DNA from: Gammaproteobacteria bacterium
GTDB lineage: Bacteria > Pseudomonadota > Gammaproteobacteria > Legionellales > Legionellaceae
Assembly: GCA_026399205.1 (NCBI GenBank)
Contig: JAPLRL010000042.1
Span: 1-56,937, forward strand
DNA: 56,937 nt
Direction of reading: 5' to 3'
This document shows positions 9,137-18,554 of this stretch, one piece after another; positions within the stretch are counted from its first letter, which is position 1; the number at the start of each line of letters is the position of its first letter. The notes under the pieces were generated by a model. The model saw only the letters and a list, made by a program, of their open reading frames with translations. It made no database searches and had not been told where the DNA came from. The position numbers and the translations under genes are program-made.

Positions 9137-11578
9137 TTATTCGTCCAGCGGATTTTTATACTGCGCAGTGATAGAGTTTAAGGGCTGGTGTGGTGTAAAT
9201 GCATCAGGAGAAAACTCATCGACTTGCTCAGAGTCCCATCTTGCGCGTTCCATCATGACGAGTTGGTCCATGTCTTTGGGGCTCAAATCGCCTTGTTTAA
9301 CTTTTTCAGCTAATTTTTCTTTTAATGCGCCGTATTTGAAGCGCTTCAATTCAGGGATTTTATGGTACAAATCACCATATTGAGAGAGCATTTGGAAGGT
9401 GGATTCCATGTTTTCTGTGGCTTCTTGATGTTTGGTTGAGAAGAACAGAGCCTTTTTAAGACGCTCCCGATAGCTGTTGTTGGCGCACATGCGTTTTGAG
9501 AGTTTGTTTTCTAAGTCGTCATTGGGGGCTTTCATGCTTCGGCCCATGGGGAAGGCGACGATTTGAAATAACCAACGCAAGGGTCTGATTGGAAAGTTAT
9601 GGCAAAAATCAATCATGGCTTTTTGGGCTTGATGATGGGCAAATTGGGTCGCCCATTTCGCGTGTAAGAGATCATCGGCAGATTGCTCTTGTTCATTTAC
9701 ATAATGGATGACAGCCATGGAGGCATACAAATAGCAAAGGGCATCAGCCAGACGCGCAGATAAACGCTCTTTGCGTTTCAGCTGTCCGCCTAATGACAAT
9801 AAGGCAATATCTGATAAAAAAGCAAAGCTATAGCTCAAGCGGGTGAGCTGTTGGCGTGCACGTTTCAGGGGGTGTTTAGGGGTGACAATCAGCCAGCCGC
9901 CAGTCCATGCGGAGCAAATGGATTTAGCCAATAAAGATAAGGTATAGCGGATGTGTTGCCAAAACAACGTATTGAAGCGAGCATGATCGTCGCGTGAAAT
10001 GGCATAAAACTCATCACGTAAAAAAGGATGGCAAGCCATAGAGCCTTGGCCAAAAATCAGTAAATTGCGCGATAAAATGTTTGCACCTTCGACCGTAATT
10101 GAGATGGGAATGCTTTGATAAGCATTAAATAAATAGTTTCGAGGTCCTGCAACAACCGCGCGGCCTGCATGAATATCCATGGCATTCGTGAGGGTGGTTC
10201 TGGCTAATTCTGTATTGAGGTATTTGGTGATGCCAGAAGAGACCGAGGGTTTTAAATGCAGATTCACTGCAGCAACGGTTAAGAGCCTTGTTGCATTAAT
10301 TAAATAATGGAGTCCACCGATTTCTGCCAGTTTTTCTTGAATCCCCTCAAATGCAATCAATTCTTGGCTAAATTGTCTGCGAACTCGCGCATACGCACTG
10401 CTCGTTATGTACGATAGGCCGCTAGAAGCAGTAGACAGTGCCGGCAACGAAATCGCGCGACCAATCGATAAGCATTCAACCAACATTTTCCAGCCCTCAC
10501 CTGCGTTGTCTTGGCCACCAATAATGGATGAAATCGGGACAATGATATCTTTTCCGCGAATGGTACCATTCATAAAGACTTGGTCGGCAGGTAAATGACG
10601 GTTGCCAATTTCTAAATGAGGCGTGTCTCGTTCAATGAGCACACAGGTGATGCCTTCTTTTCCTTTTCCTTTGAGTAAGCCTTGAGGATCTTTTAAAGTG
10701 ACGGCAACCCCAATGAGGGTGGCAATGGGCGCTAAAGTAATCCAGCGTTTATTGAGCGTGATAGATAAAAAAAGCTCGGTTTTGCCGCGCGTGGTTTTTT
10801 CAAAGACCATCGCGTCTGATTCAATGGCGGTCGCGTCACTCCCAGCACCTGGTTCTGTCAGCGCAAAACAAGGAATGTGTTTTCCGACCGCAAGTAAGGG
10901 AAGATAAGTCGATTTTTGCTCTTCTGTCCCATAGTATTGAAGTAATTCGCCAGGCCCTAATGAATTAGGTACCATGACGGTGACCGCACCTGTGGTTGAG
11001 TGACTGGCAATTTTTAAGACGATATCGGAGTGCGCGCGCGCTGAAAATCCTTTACCGCCATATTTTTTGTCGATGACCAGGCCCAAAAAACCTTTTGATT
11101 TAATAAAGTTCCAAGCCTTGGTGGGTAAGTCGTTGTGTTGTTTGATGTCCCATTCGTGGAGTAAGTCACAGAGCGCTTGGGTTTCGTTATCGATAAAGGC
11201 TTGTTCTTCTTCAGAGAGCGCGGTGTGCGTGGTTTTTAGTTTGTCCCAATTGATGTTGCCTCGAAAAATCCCTTCTTCAAACCAGGTTTCTCCGATACTT
11301 AAGGCCTGTTCTTCGGTTTCTGAAAGGCGCGGGAGCGCTGTTTTGGCATAGCGAAACGCATATTGCGTGATCTTATTTCGGCAACCTGGTAGTCGAAAAC
11401 AGGCGATGATCATACTCGCAAGGGCCCAGAGCAATACGGTCGCGCTCCATGATATAGGCGAAAAGAGCAGCGCTAATAAATAAATCGCGGTTCCTAATTC
11501 CCATATTCTAAATGGCAGTTGGTGGTAAAGCACCAACAGGGTGAATACAAAAAAGAGAAAGAAAGCCAGCCAGATCAT
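9137..11578 (-). CDS. fadE: Acyl-CoA dehydrogenase FadE
   Basis: 813 residues, matching the E. coli FadE length (about 814). It catalyses the first step of fatty-acid beta-oxidation. Two hydrophobic segments at the N terminus (1-18 and about 30-65) tether it to the membrane. The catalytic domain shows LTEPGAGSDA, the usual FAD/acyl-CoA signature, then the middle and C-terminal helical domains and the long FadE-specific C-terminal region. It stands alone, with repeats on both sides. No other fad genes are nearby. Confidence 0.95.
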   Translation of the reverse strand: MIWLAFFLFFVFTLLVLYHQLPFRIWELGTAIYLLALLFSPISWSATVLLWALASMIIACFRLPGCRNKITQYAFRYAKTALPRLSETEEQALSIGETWFEEGIFRGNINWDKLKTTHTALSEEEQAFIDNETQALCDLLHEWDIKQHNDLPTKAWNFIKSKGFLGLVIDKKYGGKGFSARAHSDIVLKIASHSTTGAVTVMVPNSLGPGELLQYYGTEEQKSTYLPLLAVGKHIPCFALTEPGAGSDATAIESDAMVFEKTTRGKTELFLSITLNKRWITLAPIATLIGVAVTLKDPQGLLKGKGKEGITCVLIERDTPHLEIGNRHLPADQVFMNGTIRGKDIIVPISSIIGGQDNAGEGWKMLVECLSIGRAISLPALSTASSGLSYITSSAYARVRRQFSQELIAFEGIQEKLAEIGGLHYLINATRLLTVAAVNLHLKPSVSSGITKYLNTELARTTLTNAMDIHAGRAVVAGPRNYLFNAYQSIPISITVEGANILSRNLLIFGQGSMACHPFLRDEFYAISRDDHARFNTLFWQHIRYTLSLLAKSICSAWTGGWLIVTPKHPLKRARQQLTRLSYSFAFLSDIALLSLGGQLKRKERLSARLADALCYLYASMAVIHYVNEQEQSADDLLHAKWATQFAHHQAQKAMIDFCHNFPIRPLRWLFQIVAFPMGRSMKAPNDDLENKLSKRMCANNSYRERLKKALFFSTKHQEATENMESTFQMLSQYGDLYHKIPELKRFKYGALKEKLAEKVKQGDLSPKDMDQLVMMERARWDSEQVDEFSPDAFTPHQPLNSITAQYKNPLDE

Positions 11579-11691
11579 TGAGATATCCTTACACTATATT
11601 TTAGGCTCTACTGTAGAGAAATTTTGTAATAATGTCGAGTGTTGAACGTCTACTGCAGGGCAACCACATCTTATGCCTAAACAACGCCCGA

Positions 11692-11763
11692 GCATCCGAG
11701 CCGCGACCGTGAGGGAGCGGAAGTTTTAAAGGTTCCGCTCCCTCACGGTCGCGGCTCGGATGC
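11692..11763. repeat. Palindromic repeat family B, copy 1
   Basis: 72-bp near-perfect palindrome with arms CCGAGCCGCGACCGTGAGGG and a central TTTTAAA. It lies between epmB and fadE. The same family occurs at 13484, 21115 and 24845, with a fragment at 33886. Confidence 0.93.
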
Positions 11764-11775
11764 ATTGGCTATTAA

Positions 11776-12774
11776 TTAAGCATAAGGTGTGGTTATCTTG
11801 GCTTCTCCTATTATCAATGTCTTATTGGGCTGCCCCGGGATCTCCTTAACTAACCTAGGCACCAAGTAACCCGGCAGGTGTGCTTGGAGGTGTTGATACA
11901 CAGACAAAGCTTCATCCAATGAGAGGTCAAAGTGAGCGGCACCGTCGACCGAATCCAGTAAATGCAGATAGTACGGCAGGACACCGATAGCAAACAGTTG
12001 TTTATTTAAAGCGATTAAGGTGCGGGGCTCATGGTTAACGTGTTTCAGTAAGACCGCTTGATTAAGAAGATGAAATCCGCTTTTTTTAAGGTTTTGGCAA
12101 ACTGCGGCTAGCTCTGGTGTGATTTCGTTGGGGTGATTGCAATGTAAGACCATGACTAAGTTAAAGCGTTTAGCGTCAAATAAAGCTAACCATTCTGGGG
12201 TGATGCGCTCGGGTAACACAATGGGGACCCGGGTGTGAAAGCGTACGGTTTCAATGTGGGAGATAGCGGCAAAATTGTCCAATAGAAAGTGTAGGCGGCT
12301 GTCGGTGGTGAGTAGGGGATCGCCACCACTTAAAATCACTTCTTTAATATCGGGGTGCTGTTTTAAATCATTAAAAATATCCTGCCATTGTGTCCGGCTA
12401 GGTTGATTGTCTGCGTAAGGAAAGTGTCGGCGAAAACAATATCGACAATGAATCGCGCAAGCCCCCGTCGGCATCAGGAGAACGCGCCCATGATATTTAT
12501 GAATCAGCCCAGGTAAGCGATTGGCTTGTTTTTCAGATAGGGGATCGTGGCTAAAATCGGCTGGGGATTGCAGTTCATCTTGGGTGGCCAAAACCTGCAA
12601 TAATAAAGGATCGTGTGGGTTGCCTGGTTCTATAAGCTTCGCAAAATGTCGTGTCAATCGGGTTTTAAATAGGCGTTCAGCTCCTGAGCTACCGATCGTT
12701 GGGGGTAGATTAAGAAATTCAAGCAATGCATTCACAGAATGAAAGCCTTGCGCTAATGTTTTTTGCCAACTCAT
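11776..12774 (-). CDS. epmB: EF-P (R)-beta-lysylation pathway lysine 2,3-aminomutase EpmB
   Basis: Radical-SAM enzyme that converts L-alpha-lysine to (R)-beta-lysine for modification of elongation factor P. The CxxxCxxC cluster motif is C106-AIH-C110-RY-C113, followed by FRRHFPYA, an EpmB signature. I chose the internal ATG at 12774 (332 residues, starting MSWQKTL), where homology begins. The longer open frame to 12858 would overlap the divergent efp start and adds a tail unlike the family. The next gene is efp, its pathway partner, divergent across 76 bp. The ligase EpmA is not in the window. Confidence 0.93.
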   Translation of the reverse strand: MSWQKTLAQGFHSVNALLEFLNLPPTIGSSGAERLFKTRLTRHFAKLIEPGNPHDPLLLQVLATQDELQSPADFSHDPLSEKQANRLPGLIHKYHGRVLLMPTGACAIHCRYCFRRHFPYADNQPSRTQWQDIFNDLKQHPDIKEVILSGGDPLLTTDSRLHFLLDNFAAISHIETVRFHTRVPIVLPERITPEWLALFDAKRFNLVMVLHCNHPNEITPELAAVCQNLKKSGFHLLNQAVLLKHVNHEPRTLIALNKQLFAIGVLPYYLHLLDSVDGAAHFDLSLDEALSVYQHLQAHLPGYLVPRLVKEIPGQPNKTLIIGEAKITTPYA

Positions 12775-12850
12775 GGACAAGCTCACTTTACGTCGGTTCG
12801 CTGCATTTGGTACACTGCGCGCAGTATAGTTTAAAATCCTTGGAGATAAA
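12775..12850. promoter_or_regulatory. Divergent epmB/efp control region with 12-bp palindrome
   Basis: This 76-bp gap must hold both promoters. It contains the perfect palindrome ACTGCGCGCAGT (12814-12825), then TATAGT and an AT-rich stretch. A good ribosome-binding site, TTGGAGA, precedes the efp ATG. The palindrome may be an operator shared by the two functionally linked genes; that is inference. Confidence 0.5.
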
Positions 12851-13420
12851 ATGGCCAATTACACGACAAATGAATGGAAAGCGGGGTTAAAAGTCATGGT
12901 GGATCAGTCTCCATGTACAATTGTCGATCTTGAATTTGTAAAACCTGGAAAAGGACAAGCGTTCACACGGGTTAAAATTAAAAATTTAAAAACAGGTCGT
13001 GTGGTTGAGCGGACTTATAAAGCCAGTGAATCACTCGAGTCAGCAGATGTAGCCGATGTCGATATGCAGTATCTTTATTCAGACAGCGATTTATACCATT
13101 TTATGGTGCCTGACACCTTCGAACAATTTGCATTAACGAATGAGATATTGGCTGATGCGAAACAATGGCTAAAAGAGCAAGATGTGTGTACCGTGACGCT
13201 CTGGAATAACGAGCCGATTCAGGTTTTACCACCTAGTTTTGTGGTCTTGAAGATTGTAGAAACCGATCCTGGGTTAAAAGGCGATACCTCAGGCGGTGGC
13301 GGAAAGCCTGCAAAATTAGAAACAGGTGCAGTCGTGCGCGTGCCTTTGTTTATTCAAACCGGCGAGTCGATTCGAGTTGATACTCGTAAAGGGGAGTATG
13401 TGTCACGGGTGAAAGAGTGA
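12851..13420 (+). CDS. efp: Elongation factor P
   Basis: 189 residues, the usual length. It relieves ribosome stalling at polyproline stretches. The modified loop reads KPGKGQAF with the target lysine at K34, the site that EpmA/EpmB-type systems beta-lysylate, which agrees with the adjacent epmB. KOW and two OB domains follow, ending in [11 protein letters not shown]. The Pro-rich tails of several proteins in this window (gspD and the 2782, 49625 genes) are plausible clients. Confidence 0.98.
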   Translation: MANYTTNEWKAGLKVMVDQSPCTIVDLEFVKPGKGQAFTRVKIKNLKTGRVVERTYKASESLESADVADVDMQYLYSDSDLYHFMVPDTFEQFALTNEILADAKQWLKEQDVCTVTLWNNEPIQVLPPSFVVLKIVETDPGLKGDTSGGGGKPAKLETGAVVRVPLFIQTGESIRVDTRKGEYVSRVKE

Positions 13421-13483
13421 TAATGAACTAAGGTAGGGTGGATTAGTTCATTTACGCGATTCTCAACTTTTCGCTCAATCTAA

Positions 13484-13547
13484 CCGAGCCGCGACCGTTA
13501 GGGAGCGGAACTTTTAAAACTTCCGCTCCCTAACGGTCGCGGCTCGG
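13484..13547. repeat. Palindromic repeat family B, copy 2
   Basis: Arms CCGAGCCGCGACCGTTAGGG with a central CTTTTAAAA. It lies between convergent efp and the PH-domain gene, where it could end both transcripts, though there is no T-run. Confidence 0.93.
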
Positions 13548-13601
13548 ATTGTGTCGGGTGTAAGGTTGAGAAACGCGTTTCATTTGTGCTGAGTCGTTAC
13601 G

Positions 13602-14024
13602 TTATTTATTCAACAGCACCTCAATATGGCGCCGACAAGACAGCGGGTGTTGTAAGTTATCAATGCTATAGCGTGTGCCGCCCGTTCCGGTGATGATGAG
13701 CGTGCCATAATGCAACAGACTCCCCAGCAGCGGTTGGCGGATGTCGAGACTTTCAATTTTGGTCAGGGGGATATTCACAGTCTGCCGGACCAAGAGACCT
13801 GTTTTTAAAACCAATTGATTCGATTGGACAATCACTGAAGAAAAACGATAGGTGACCATCGTCATGACTAACCAGCAAGCACCAAATACCATGAAAAGTA
13901 ATGCAGGTAAGTGAAGAATCGGTAAAAAATAATCTATGCTGACTCCCCCTACAAATAAACAGATGGGTACACCAAAAATAATCCAATGCAGGTTGGCTTG
14001 AAAAATGGGGGTTTCGTTAGGCAT
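13602..14024 (-). CDS. PH-domain (bPH2, YdbS-like) membrane protein
   Basis: 140 residues. Two transmembrane segments (about 12-32 and 36-58) are followed by one bacterial PH domain: IPLTKIESLDIRQPLLGSLL, then GTLIITGTGG. This layout is that of the DUF304/YdbS family. The function is unknown; it sits in the inner membrane with the PH domain probably cytosolic. It is a single-copy version, shorter than multi-PH relatives, and stands alone. Confidence 0.8.
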   Translation of the reverse strand: MPNETPIFQANLHWIIFGVPICLFVGGVSIDYFLPILHLPALLFMVFGACWLVMTMVTYRFSSVIVQSNQLVLKTGLLVRQTVNIPLTKIESLDIRQPLLGSLLHYGTLIITGTGGTRYSIDNLQHPLSCRRHIEVLLNK

Positions 14025-14094
14025 GGTGGAATGAGTTCTATATCGTTAAGAATGTGGGTTAGTCTAATTCATAACGTGGGGGGTTGTCATTAGC

Positions 14095-14865
14095 TTAGGG
14101 TCTTTTGACACTACGTGACGGGGCGTCTGGTGTGACGTTCGTTTTTTGCTGAACTGTGGCTTGACTAGGCTTTGCCAATTCTTTTATTAAGTCGTCTACC
14201 GACCGTTCTTTTAACATTATTTTTGCTACTTCATACCTAGCTAGCTGGCCCTTGAGGTCCTTTAATTTAGTCGTTTTATCTGTTAGGGCAACTCTAGATT
14301 GAGTCTCTTGTCCTTCATTTTTTTCTCTATTTGAACCCGCCCAGTCATAGTCCTTTTGATGATCCTCGTTTGCAAGGCGACTGTATATCAGATCTGTTTG
14401 GATATTGCGGTATTCTGTTGTCTTGCTTGAAAGGTTGCTATAATTCGCTTTCTCATTTTTTATATCTTGCTTTAGGAAATCGATGTCATCAGTCAGGTTA
14501 GTGATGACTGTTCTACTAAACTTAGGATCCTTCTCTAAAATTTGCTCAACTAAAATTTCTTTCTTTATGTTGTCAACAGAGGGAAGCTTGGGGAATTTAA
14601 TGTCAACATTTTTATTTTTTGATCGTTTCTCTAATTGCTGATGTTGGCTTGTCGCTTGCTTCAACTCTGCCAACAGCTTTTTGCTGGGTTGGAACGTTTT
14701 GATGTTACCGCCCAATTTTTGTTGTTGTAGAATCTCACTTTCTATTTGAGTTTTTAAAATTTCTAGCCCACGGGTTAACGCATCCACTTCAGACTTGATG
14801 CGGCTTGAAACTTTTTCTTTACTGTCAAATTTTTCTTTAAACACACGCCATCGATTAGTTGCCAT
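14095..14865 (-). CDS. Coiled-coil protein of unknown function
   Basis: 256 residues from the ATG at 14865. The open frame can begin at a GTG at 14874, but AGGTGG (14876-14871) is spaced 5 nt from the ATG and overlaps the GTG, which decides the start. It is Lys/Glu/Gln-rich and heptad-like at about 15-60, 65-85 and 135-225, with no signal peptide and no membrane segment. The tail (235-256) is Ser/Pro/Arg-rich. Composition is unlike its neighbours. It could be a secreted coiled-coil effector or a structural protein. I recognise no family. Confidence 0.6.
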   Translation of the reverse strand: MATNRWRVFKEKFDSKEKVSSRIKSEVDALTRGLEILKTQIESEILQQQKLGGNIKTFQPSKKLLAELKQATSQHQQLEKRSKNKNVDIKFPKLPSVDNIKKEILVEQILEKDPKFSRTVITNLTDDIDFLKQDIKNEKANYSNLSSKTTEYRNIQTDLIYSRLANEDHQKDYDWAGSNREKNEGQETQSRVALTDKTTKLKDLKGQLARYEVAKIMLKERSVDDLIKELAKPSQATVQQKTNVTPDAPSRSVKRP

Positions 14866-15023
14866 ACCATCCACCTAGACATCTATGTTCATTAATTAAA
14901 CTGTAGTAGAGATTTATAATAAATCAAGGTTACGGCTCAACAGCCGATTCCCGTGCGTGCATTGTAAAGGCCCCTATTTTCTAGGATAATCAATCCATAT
15001 AGCTTGGAGCAGGTAAACGAAGA

Positions 15024-15443
15024 ATGGCAAAGCGTCTGGGAGCATTGATTCATCCTTCGCTTGTGGGTTTAAAATCCCAGATAGATGCTCAGCTTCAGTT
15101 AGAGGTGTTGGTCAAAACCCTGTTGCCCGATACTTTGGGGGCTTATTGTCGAGTGAGTCGTTTTGTTCAAGGTTGTTTGACGCTGGCAGTCACTGATGCG
15201 GTGTGGATGGCTTTGTTACGCTATCAACTTCCGGAATTGCGCGATAAGTTACGTCAAGATAACCGATTTTCGGGTTTGCGCTCTATTGATCTTGAAATGC
15301 AGCCAGCGATGAATGATATGGAAAGAAAGAAGCCCTTGTTTGTTGAGCGACCTTTGTCAGCGATTGCACGCGAATCCATTCAAGAAACCAGCGAACACAT
15401 TGTTTATGAACCCTTATCCCGTGCTTTGAAACACTTATTATAA
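15024..15443 (+). CDS. DciA-like (DUF721) protein
   Basis: 139 residues. The N-terminal half fits DUF721/DciA: a helix-rich start, LGAYCRVSRFVQGCLTLAV, then W61 and LRYQLPELRDKL. DciA proteins help load the replicative helicase DnaB in bacteria that lack DnaC-type loaders. The C-terminal 45 residues are less conserved. It is followed by guaC with a 13-bp gap. Moderate confidence by pattern only. Confidence 0.7.
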   Translation: MAKRLGALIHPSLVGLKSQIDAQLQLEVLVKTLLPDTLGAYCRVSRFVQGCLTLAVTDAVWMALLRYQLPELRDKLRQDNRFSGLRSIDLEMQPAMNDMERKKPLFVERPLSAIARESIQETSEHIVYEPLSRALKHLL

Positions 15444-15456
15444 TAAAGGAAACACC

Positions 15457-16476
15457 ATGACCACCGCTGCTATTACGTTTGACGATGTTTTACTTATTCC
15501 GGCCTATAATCACTATGAATCTAGGCGCGTGGTGAATATTGGGATGACCGATCGCTTAAGCAAATTGACCTTGTCGTTGCCTGTTATGAGTGCAGGGATG
15601 GATACCATCACTGAAAGCAATATGGCTAACTTTATGCACACCAAAGGGGGTGTTGGCGTATTACACCGTTTTATGAGCATTGAAGATAACGTCAAAGTGT
15701 ATAAGCAATGCAAAGGGGTTGTATTTGTTTCGGTGGGGTGTACAGACGCAGAGCTACAACGCGCTGAGGCGCTCCGTGATGCAGGTGCGATTTATTTTTC
15801 TGTGGATGTTGCGCATGGGCATGCTAAATATGTCGGCAGAACCATGAAACGCTTACGCCATTTACTAGGGGATAGTCATTGTATTATGGCAGGTAATGTG
15901 GCGACTTATGCGGGTGCAGATTATCTTGCTTCTTGTGGTGCAGATATTATTAAAGCGGGGATTGGTGGTGGTTCGGTGTGTAGCACACGGATTAAAACAG
16001 GGTTTGGTGTGCCGATGTTGACGTGTATTCAAGATTGCGCCCGTACCGATCGCTCGATTGTTGCAGACGGCGGCATTCGTACCGCAGGGGATGTGGTTAA
16101 AGCATTAGCCTTTGGCGCTGACTTTGTCATGATAGGTGGAATGTTGGCAGGGACTACCCCAACGCCTGGCGAGGTGGTGACACGGCCAGACGGAAGAAAA
16201 GTAAAGCTGTACCGAGGAATGGCTTCGCGTGAAGCCCAAGAGTCGTTTTTAGGTCACATGCAAGATTGGAAAACCGCAGAAGGGGTCTCGACTGAGGTGG
16301 CTTATAAAGAAACACAAGATGAAGTGATAGCCGATATCTCAGGTGGATTACGCTCGGGCCTGACATACGCAGGCGCAAACTCAATTAGCGAGCTACAGCG
16401 TAAATTAAATTATGTCATTGTGACGCCAGCCGGGAGAGCAGAAAGCTTGCCACATAAGCTTTCAGAAGGGGGGTAA
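15457..16476 (+). CDS. guaC: GMP reductase (IMPDH/GMPR family, no CBS domains)
   Basis: 339-residue TIM-barrel enzyme. It reductively deaminates GMP to IMP with NADPH. ITFDDVLLIP at the N terminus is the family start, the catalytic loop is GIGGGSVCSTR with C175, and the phosphate-binding VADGGIRTAGD is clear. CBS domains are absent and the length fits GMP reductase better than IMP dehydrogenase (about 485). The flap YRGMASREAQ is the IMPDH/GMPR type. Start supported by AAAGGAAA upstream. An IMP dehydrogenase lacking CBS is the alternative. Confidence 0.85.
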   Translation: MTTAAITFDDVLLIPAYNHYESRRVVNIGMTDRLSKLTLSLPVMSAGMDTITESNMANFMHTKGGVGVLHRFMSIEDNVKVYKQCKGVVFVSVGCTDAELQRAEALRDAGAIYFSVDVAHGHAKYVGRTMKRLRHLLGDSHCIMAGNVATYAGADYLASCGADIIKAGIGGGSVCSTRIKTGFGVPMLTCIQDCARTDRSIVADGGIRTAGDVVKALAFGADFVMIGGMLAGTTPTPGEVVTRPDGRKVKLYRGMASREAQESFLGHMQDWKTAEGVSTEVAYKETQDEVIADISGGLRSGLTYAGANSISELQRKLNYVIVTPAGRAESLPHKLSEGG

Positions 16477-16480
16477 ACCC

Positions 16481-17689
16481 ATGATGATAGCGTGTCCGCG
16501 ACCCTTATTTGATAGCCTCGCTCATTTTGAGGAAACGTCTGTGAGTGCGGCGACGACCGTACCCTACCCACAGGATTTTCATTATAGCCATTTGTTTTTA
16601 AAGAGCTATATGGGGAGTCAGGGCACCTTCAATAGTTATCGTCGAGAAATCGAGCGCTTATTACACTGGTCGTGGGTCATCCATCACAGCTCAATCGCGT
16701 CTTTGAAACGAGAAGACATTGAAGCATTTGTGCGGTTTTGTCAGTCACCACCGCCACAGTGGGTGGGGTTGCATAAAGTTAATCGGTTTATTCCAGTTTT
16801 GGGTCGACGTGAGCCTAATGCGCAGTGGCGGCCATTTGTGGTTACGATCAGTAAAGTCGCACGTAAACGCGGTCAGGAAGTCTCATTACAGCAATTTCGC
16901 TTATCGGAAGGGGCGCTGACCGAACTCTTTGCGATTTTAAGTACTTTTTTTAATTTTTTAGTTTCGGAAGAGTATGTTTCGTCTAATCCTGTTGCCCTTA
17001 TTCGGCAGAAAAGCAAATTTATTCGCAAACGTCAGCAACAAGCACCTATTCGACGCTTGAGTTTGCTGCAATGGGAAAAAGTTTTAGAAGTGACAGAAGA
17101 ACTCGCGCAGGCAGAACCCGAAAAACATGAGCGGACGCGCTTTATGTTGACCATGCTATTTGGGATGTATTTACGGATTTCAGAGCTTGCCGCAAGTGAG
17201 CGCTGGGTGCCTTGCATGAATCATTTTTCAAAAGACAGTCAAGGGTATTGGTGGTTTGTGACCGTGGGGAAAGGGAATAAACAACGCCAAATTGCGGTGT
17301 CTGATGCGATGCTTGCAAGTTTAGCGCGTTGGCGAGTATTTTTAGGCATGACGCCGATGCCGTCTGTTGCGGATCAGTCTCCTTTATTTCCTAAATTGAA
17401 AGGTCAAGGCCCGGTTCGAGATACGGCATCTATTAGACGGTTGGTTCAGCGTTGTTTTGATTTGGCTGAAGCGCAATTGCGAGGGGTAGGACAAATCGAA
17501 GAGGCCGATGCATTGTCTGCTGCAACCGTGCATTGGTTGCGACATACGGGTATTTCAGAAGATGTGAAAATGCGACCGCGCGAACATGTGAGAGATGATG
17601 CCGGGCACAGTTCTAGTGCGACCACCGATCGCTATATTGATATTGAACTCGCTGAGCGTTATCGTTCAGCTAAAGATAAAATTATATAA
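16481..17689 (+). CDS. Tyrosine recombinase (site-specific integrase)
   Basis: 402 residues. A core-binding SAM-like domain (about 35-175) precedes the catalytic domain with the full set R232 (YLRISEL), K264 (VGKGNKQR), H351-x2-R354 (HWLRHTG), H376 (DDAGHSS) and Y385 (TDRYID). It begins 4 bp after guaC and has no obvious mobile-element context: no attachment repeats, excisionase or phage genes were seen. It may be a housekeeping or domesticated recombinase rather than part of a live element. Confidence 0.9.
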   Translation: MMIACPRPLFDSLAHFEETSVSAATTVPYPQDFHYSHLFLKSYMGSQGTFNSYRREIERLLHWSWVIHHSSIASLKREDIEAFVRFCQSPPPQWVGLHKVNRFIPVLGRREPNAQWRPFVVTISKVARKRGQEVSLQQFRLSEGALTELFAILSTFFNFLVSEEYVSSNPVALIRQKSKFIRKRQQQAPIRRLSLLQWEKVLEVTEELAQAEPEKHERTRFMLTMLFGMYLRISELAASERWVPCMNHFSKDSQGYWWFVTVGKGNKQRQIAVSDAMLASLARWRVFLGMTPMPSVADQSPLFPKLKGQGPVRDTASIRRLVQRCFDLAEAQLRGVGQIEEADALSAATVHWLRHTGISEDVKMRPREHVRDDAGHSSSATTDRYIDIELAERYRSAKDKII

Positions 17690-17705
17690 TCACAAGGAGT
17701 AGTGT

Positions 17706-18554
17706 ATGTGTCGTTTTGTAGCGTATTTGGGGCGAGAGATGTTGTTAGAACAGGTGTTGGTTAAACCAGAAAATTCATTGGTTAGACAAAGCATTTGTGC
17801 GCGTGAACAATCATCAGAAGTGCCAAACAATGGGGACGGATTTGGATTGGGCTGGTATGTGCCAACAGTTGATGAGTTTCCTGCACAATTTCGGTCTATT
17901 TTCCCGGCTTGGAGTGATAATAACCTGCTGAGTTTGACCTCTAAAATTTCTTCTCCTTGTTTTTTTGGTCATGTGCGTGCGGCGACAACCGGGGGAATTA
18001 ATCCTTATAATTGTCACCCGTTTATTTATAAACGCTGGATGTTGATGCATAACGGCGAGATCAGTGGTTTTCCACTGCTTAAGCGTCATTTGCGAAAATT
18101 ATTGGATGATGAATATTACGATATGATTCAAGGCGAAACCGACTCAGAGCATCTATTTGCCTTTTTTTTACAACATGCAAAAGGTAAAAAAATGGATGAT
18201 ATTAATGAGGTTGCTAGCGTGATGCGGGAGACGATTGCAGCCATTGAAAAACTGGTTAAAACGCATGGAGATGGTGGCGTCTCTTATATTAATCTTTGTT
18301 TAACAGATGGGTTACAAATGTTAGCAGTTCGATATTGCACGCATGTCAAAGAGTTAGAAAGTCTGCATTATATTGTGGGTGCGAATACGAACGCAGAGAT
18401 ATGGAAGTCGAAGGAGGAACAACAACAGCGACCCACGTTTGTGCTCGTGGCTTCAGAAAAACTAACGCATTGGACGGGCGATTGGAAAGTGGTGCCTGGG
18501 AATCATTTTTTGCTGATTGATGCTTATCGCGATGTGAAGTTAGAGAAAATATGA
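17706..18554 (+). CDS. Class II glutamine amidotransferase (YafJ-like)
   Basis: 282 residues. It starts MCRFVAYLG, so after Met removal Cys2 is the N-terminal nucleophile. GDGFGLGWY, GHVRAATTGG and MLMHNGEISGF are the class II glutaminase signatures. No synthase domain is attached, as in YafJ/EgtC-type proteins. The substrate is unknown and no ergothioneine genes are nearby. Its TGA overlaps the ATG of the next gene (ATGA), so the two are translationally coupled. Start supported by ACAAGGAG. Confidence 0.88.
   Translation: MCRFVAYLGREMLLEQVLVKPENSLVRQSICAREQSSEVPNNGDGFGLGWYVPTVDEFPAQFRSIFPAWSDNNLLSLTSKISSPCFFGHVRAATTGGINPYNCHPFIYKRWMLMHNGEISGFPLLKRHLRKLLDDEYYDMIQGETDSEHLFAFFLQHAKGKKMDDINEVASVMRETIAAIEKLVKTHGDGGVSYINLCLTDGLQMLAVRYCTHVKELESLHYIVGANTNAEIWKSKEEQQQRPTFVLVASEKLTHWTGDWKVVPGNHFLLIDAYRDVKLEKI

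Noticed and set aside
12775-12858. Longer epmB start at 12858
   Set aside because: It overlaps efp and the added residues do not resemble the family; homology starts at the internal ATG.
16481-17689. Integrase as evidence of a resident prophage or genomic island
   Set aside because: Neighbours on both sides are ordinary chromosomal genes, and no phage genes or flanking direct repeats were seen.
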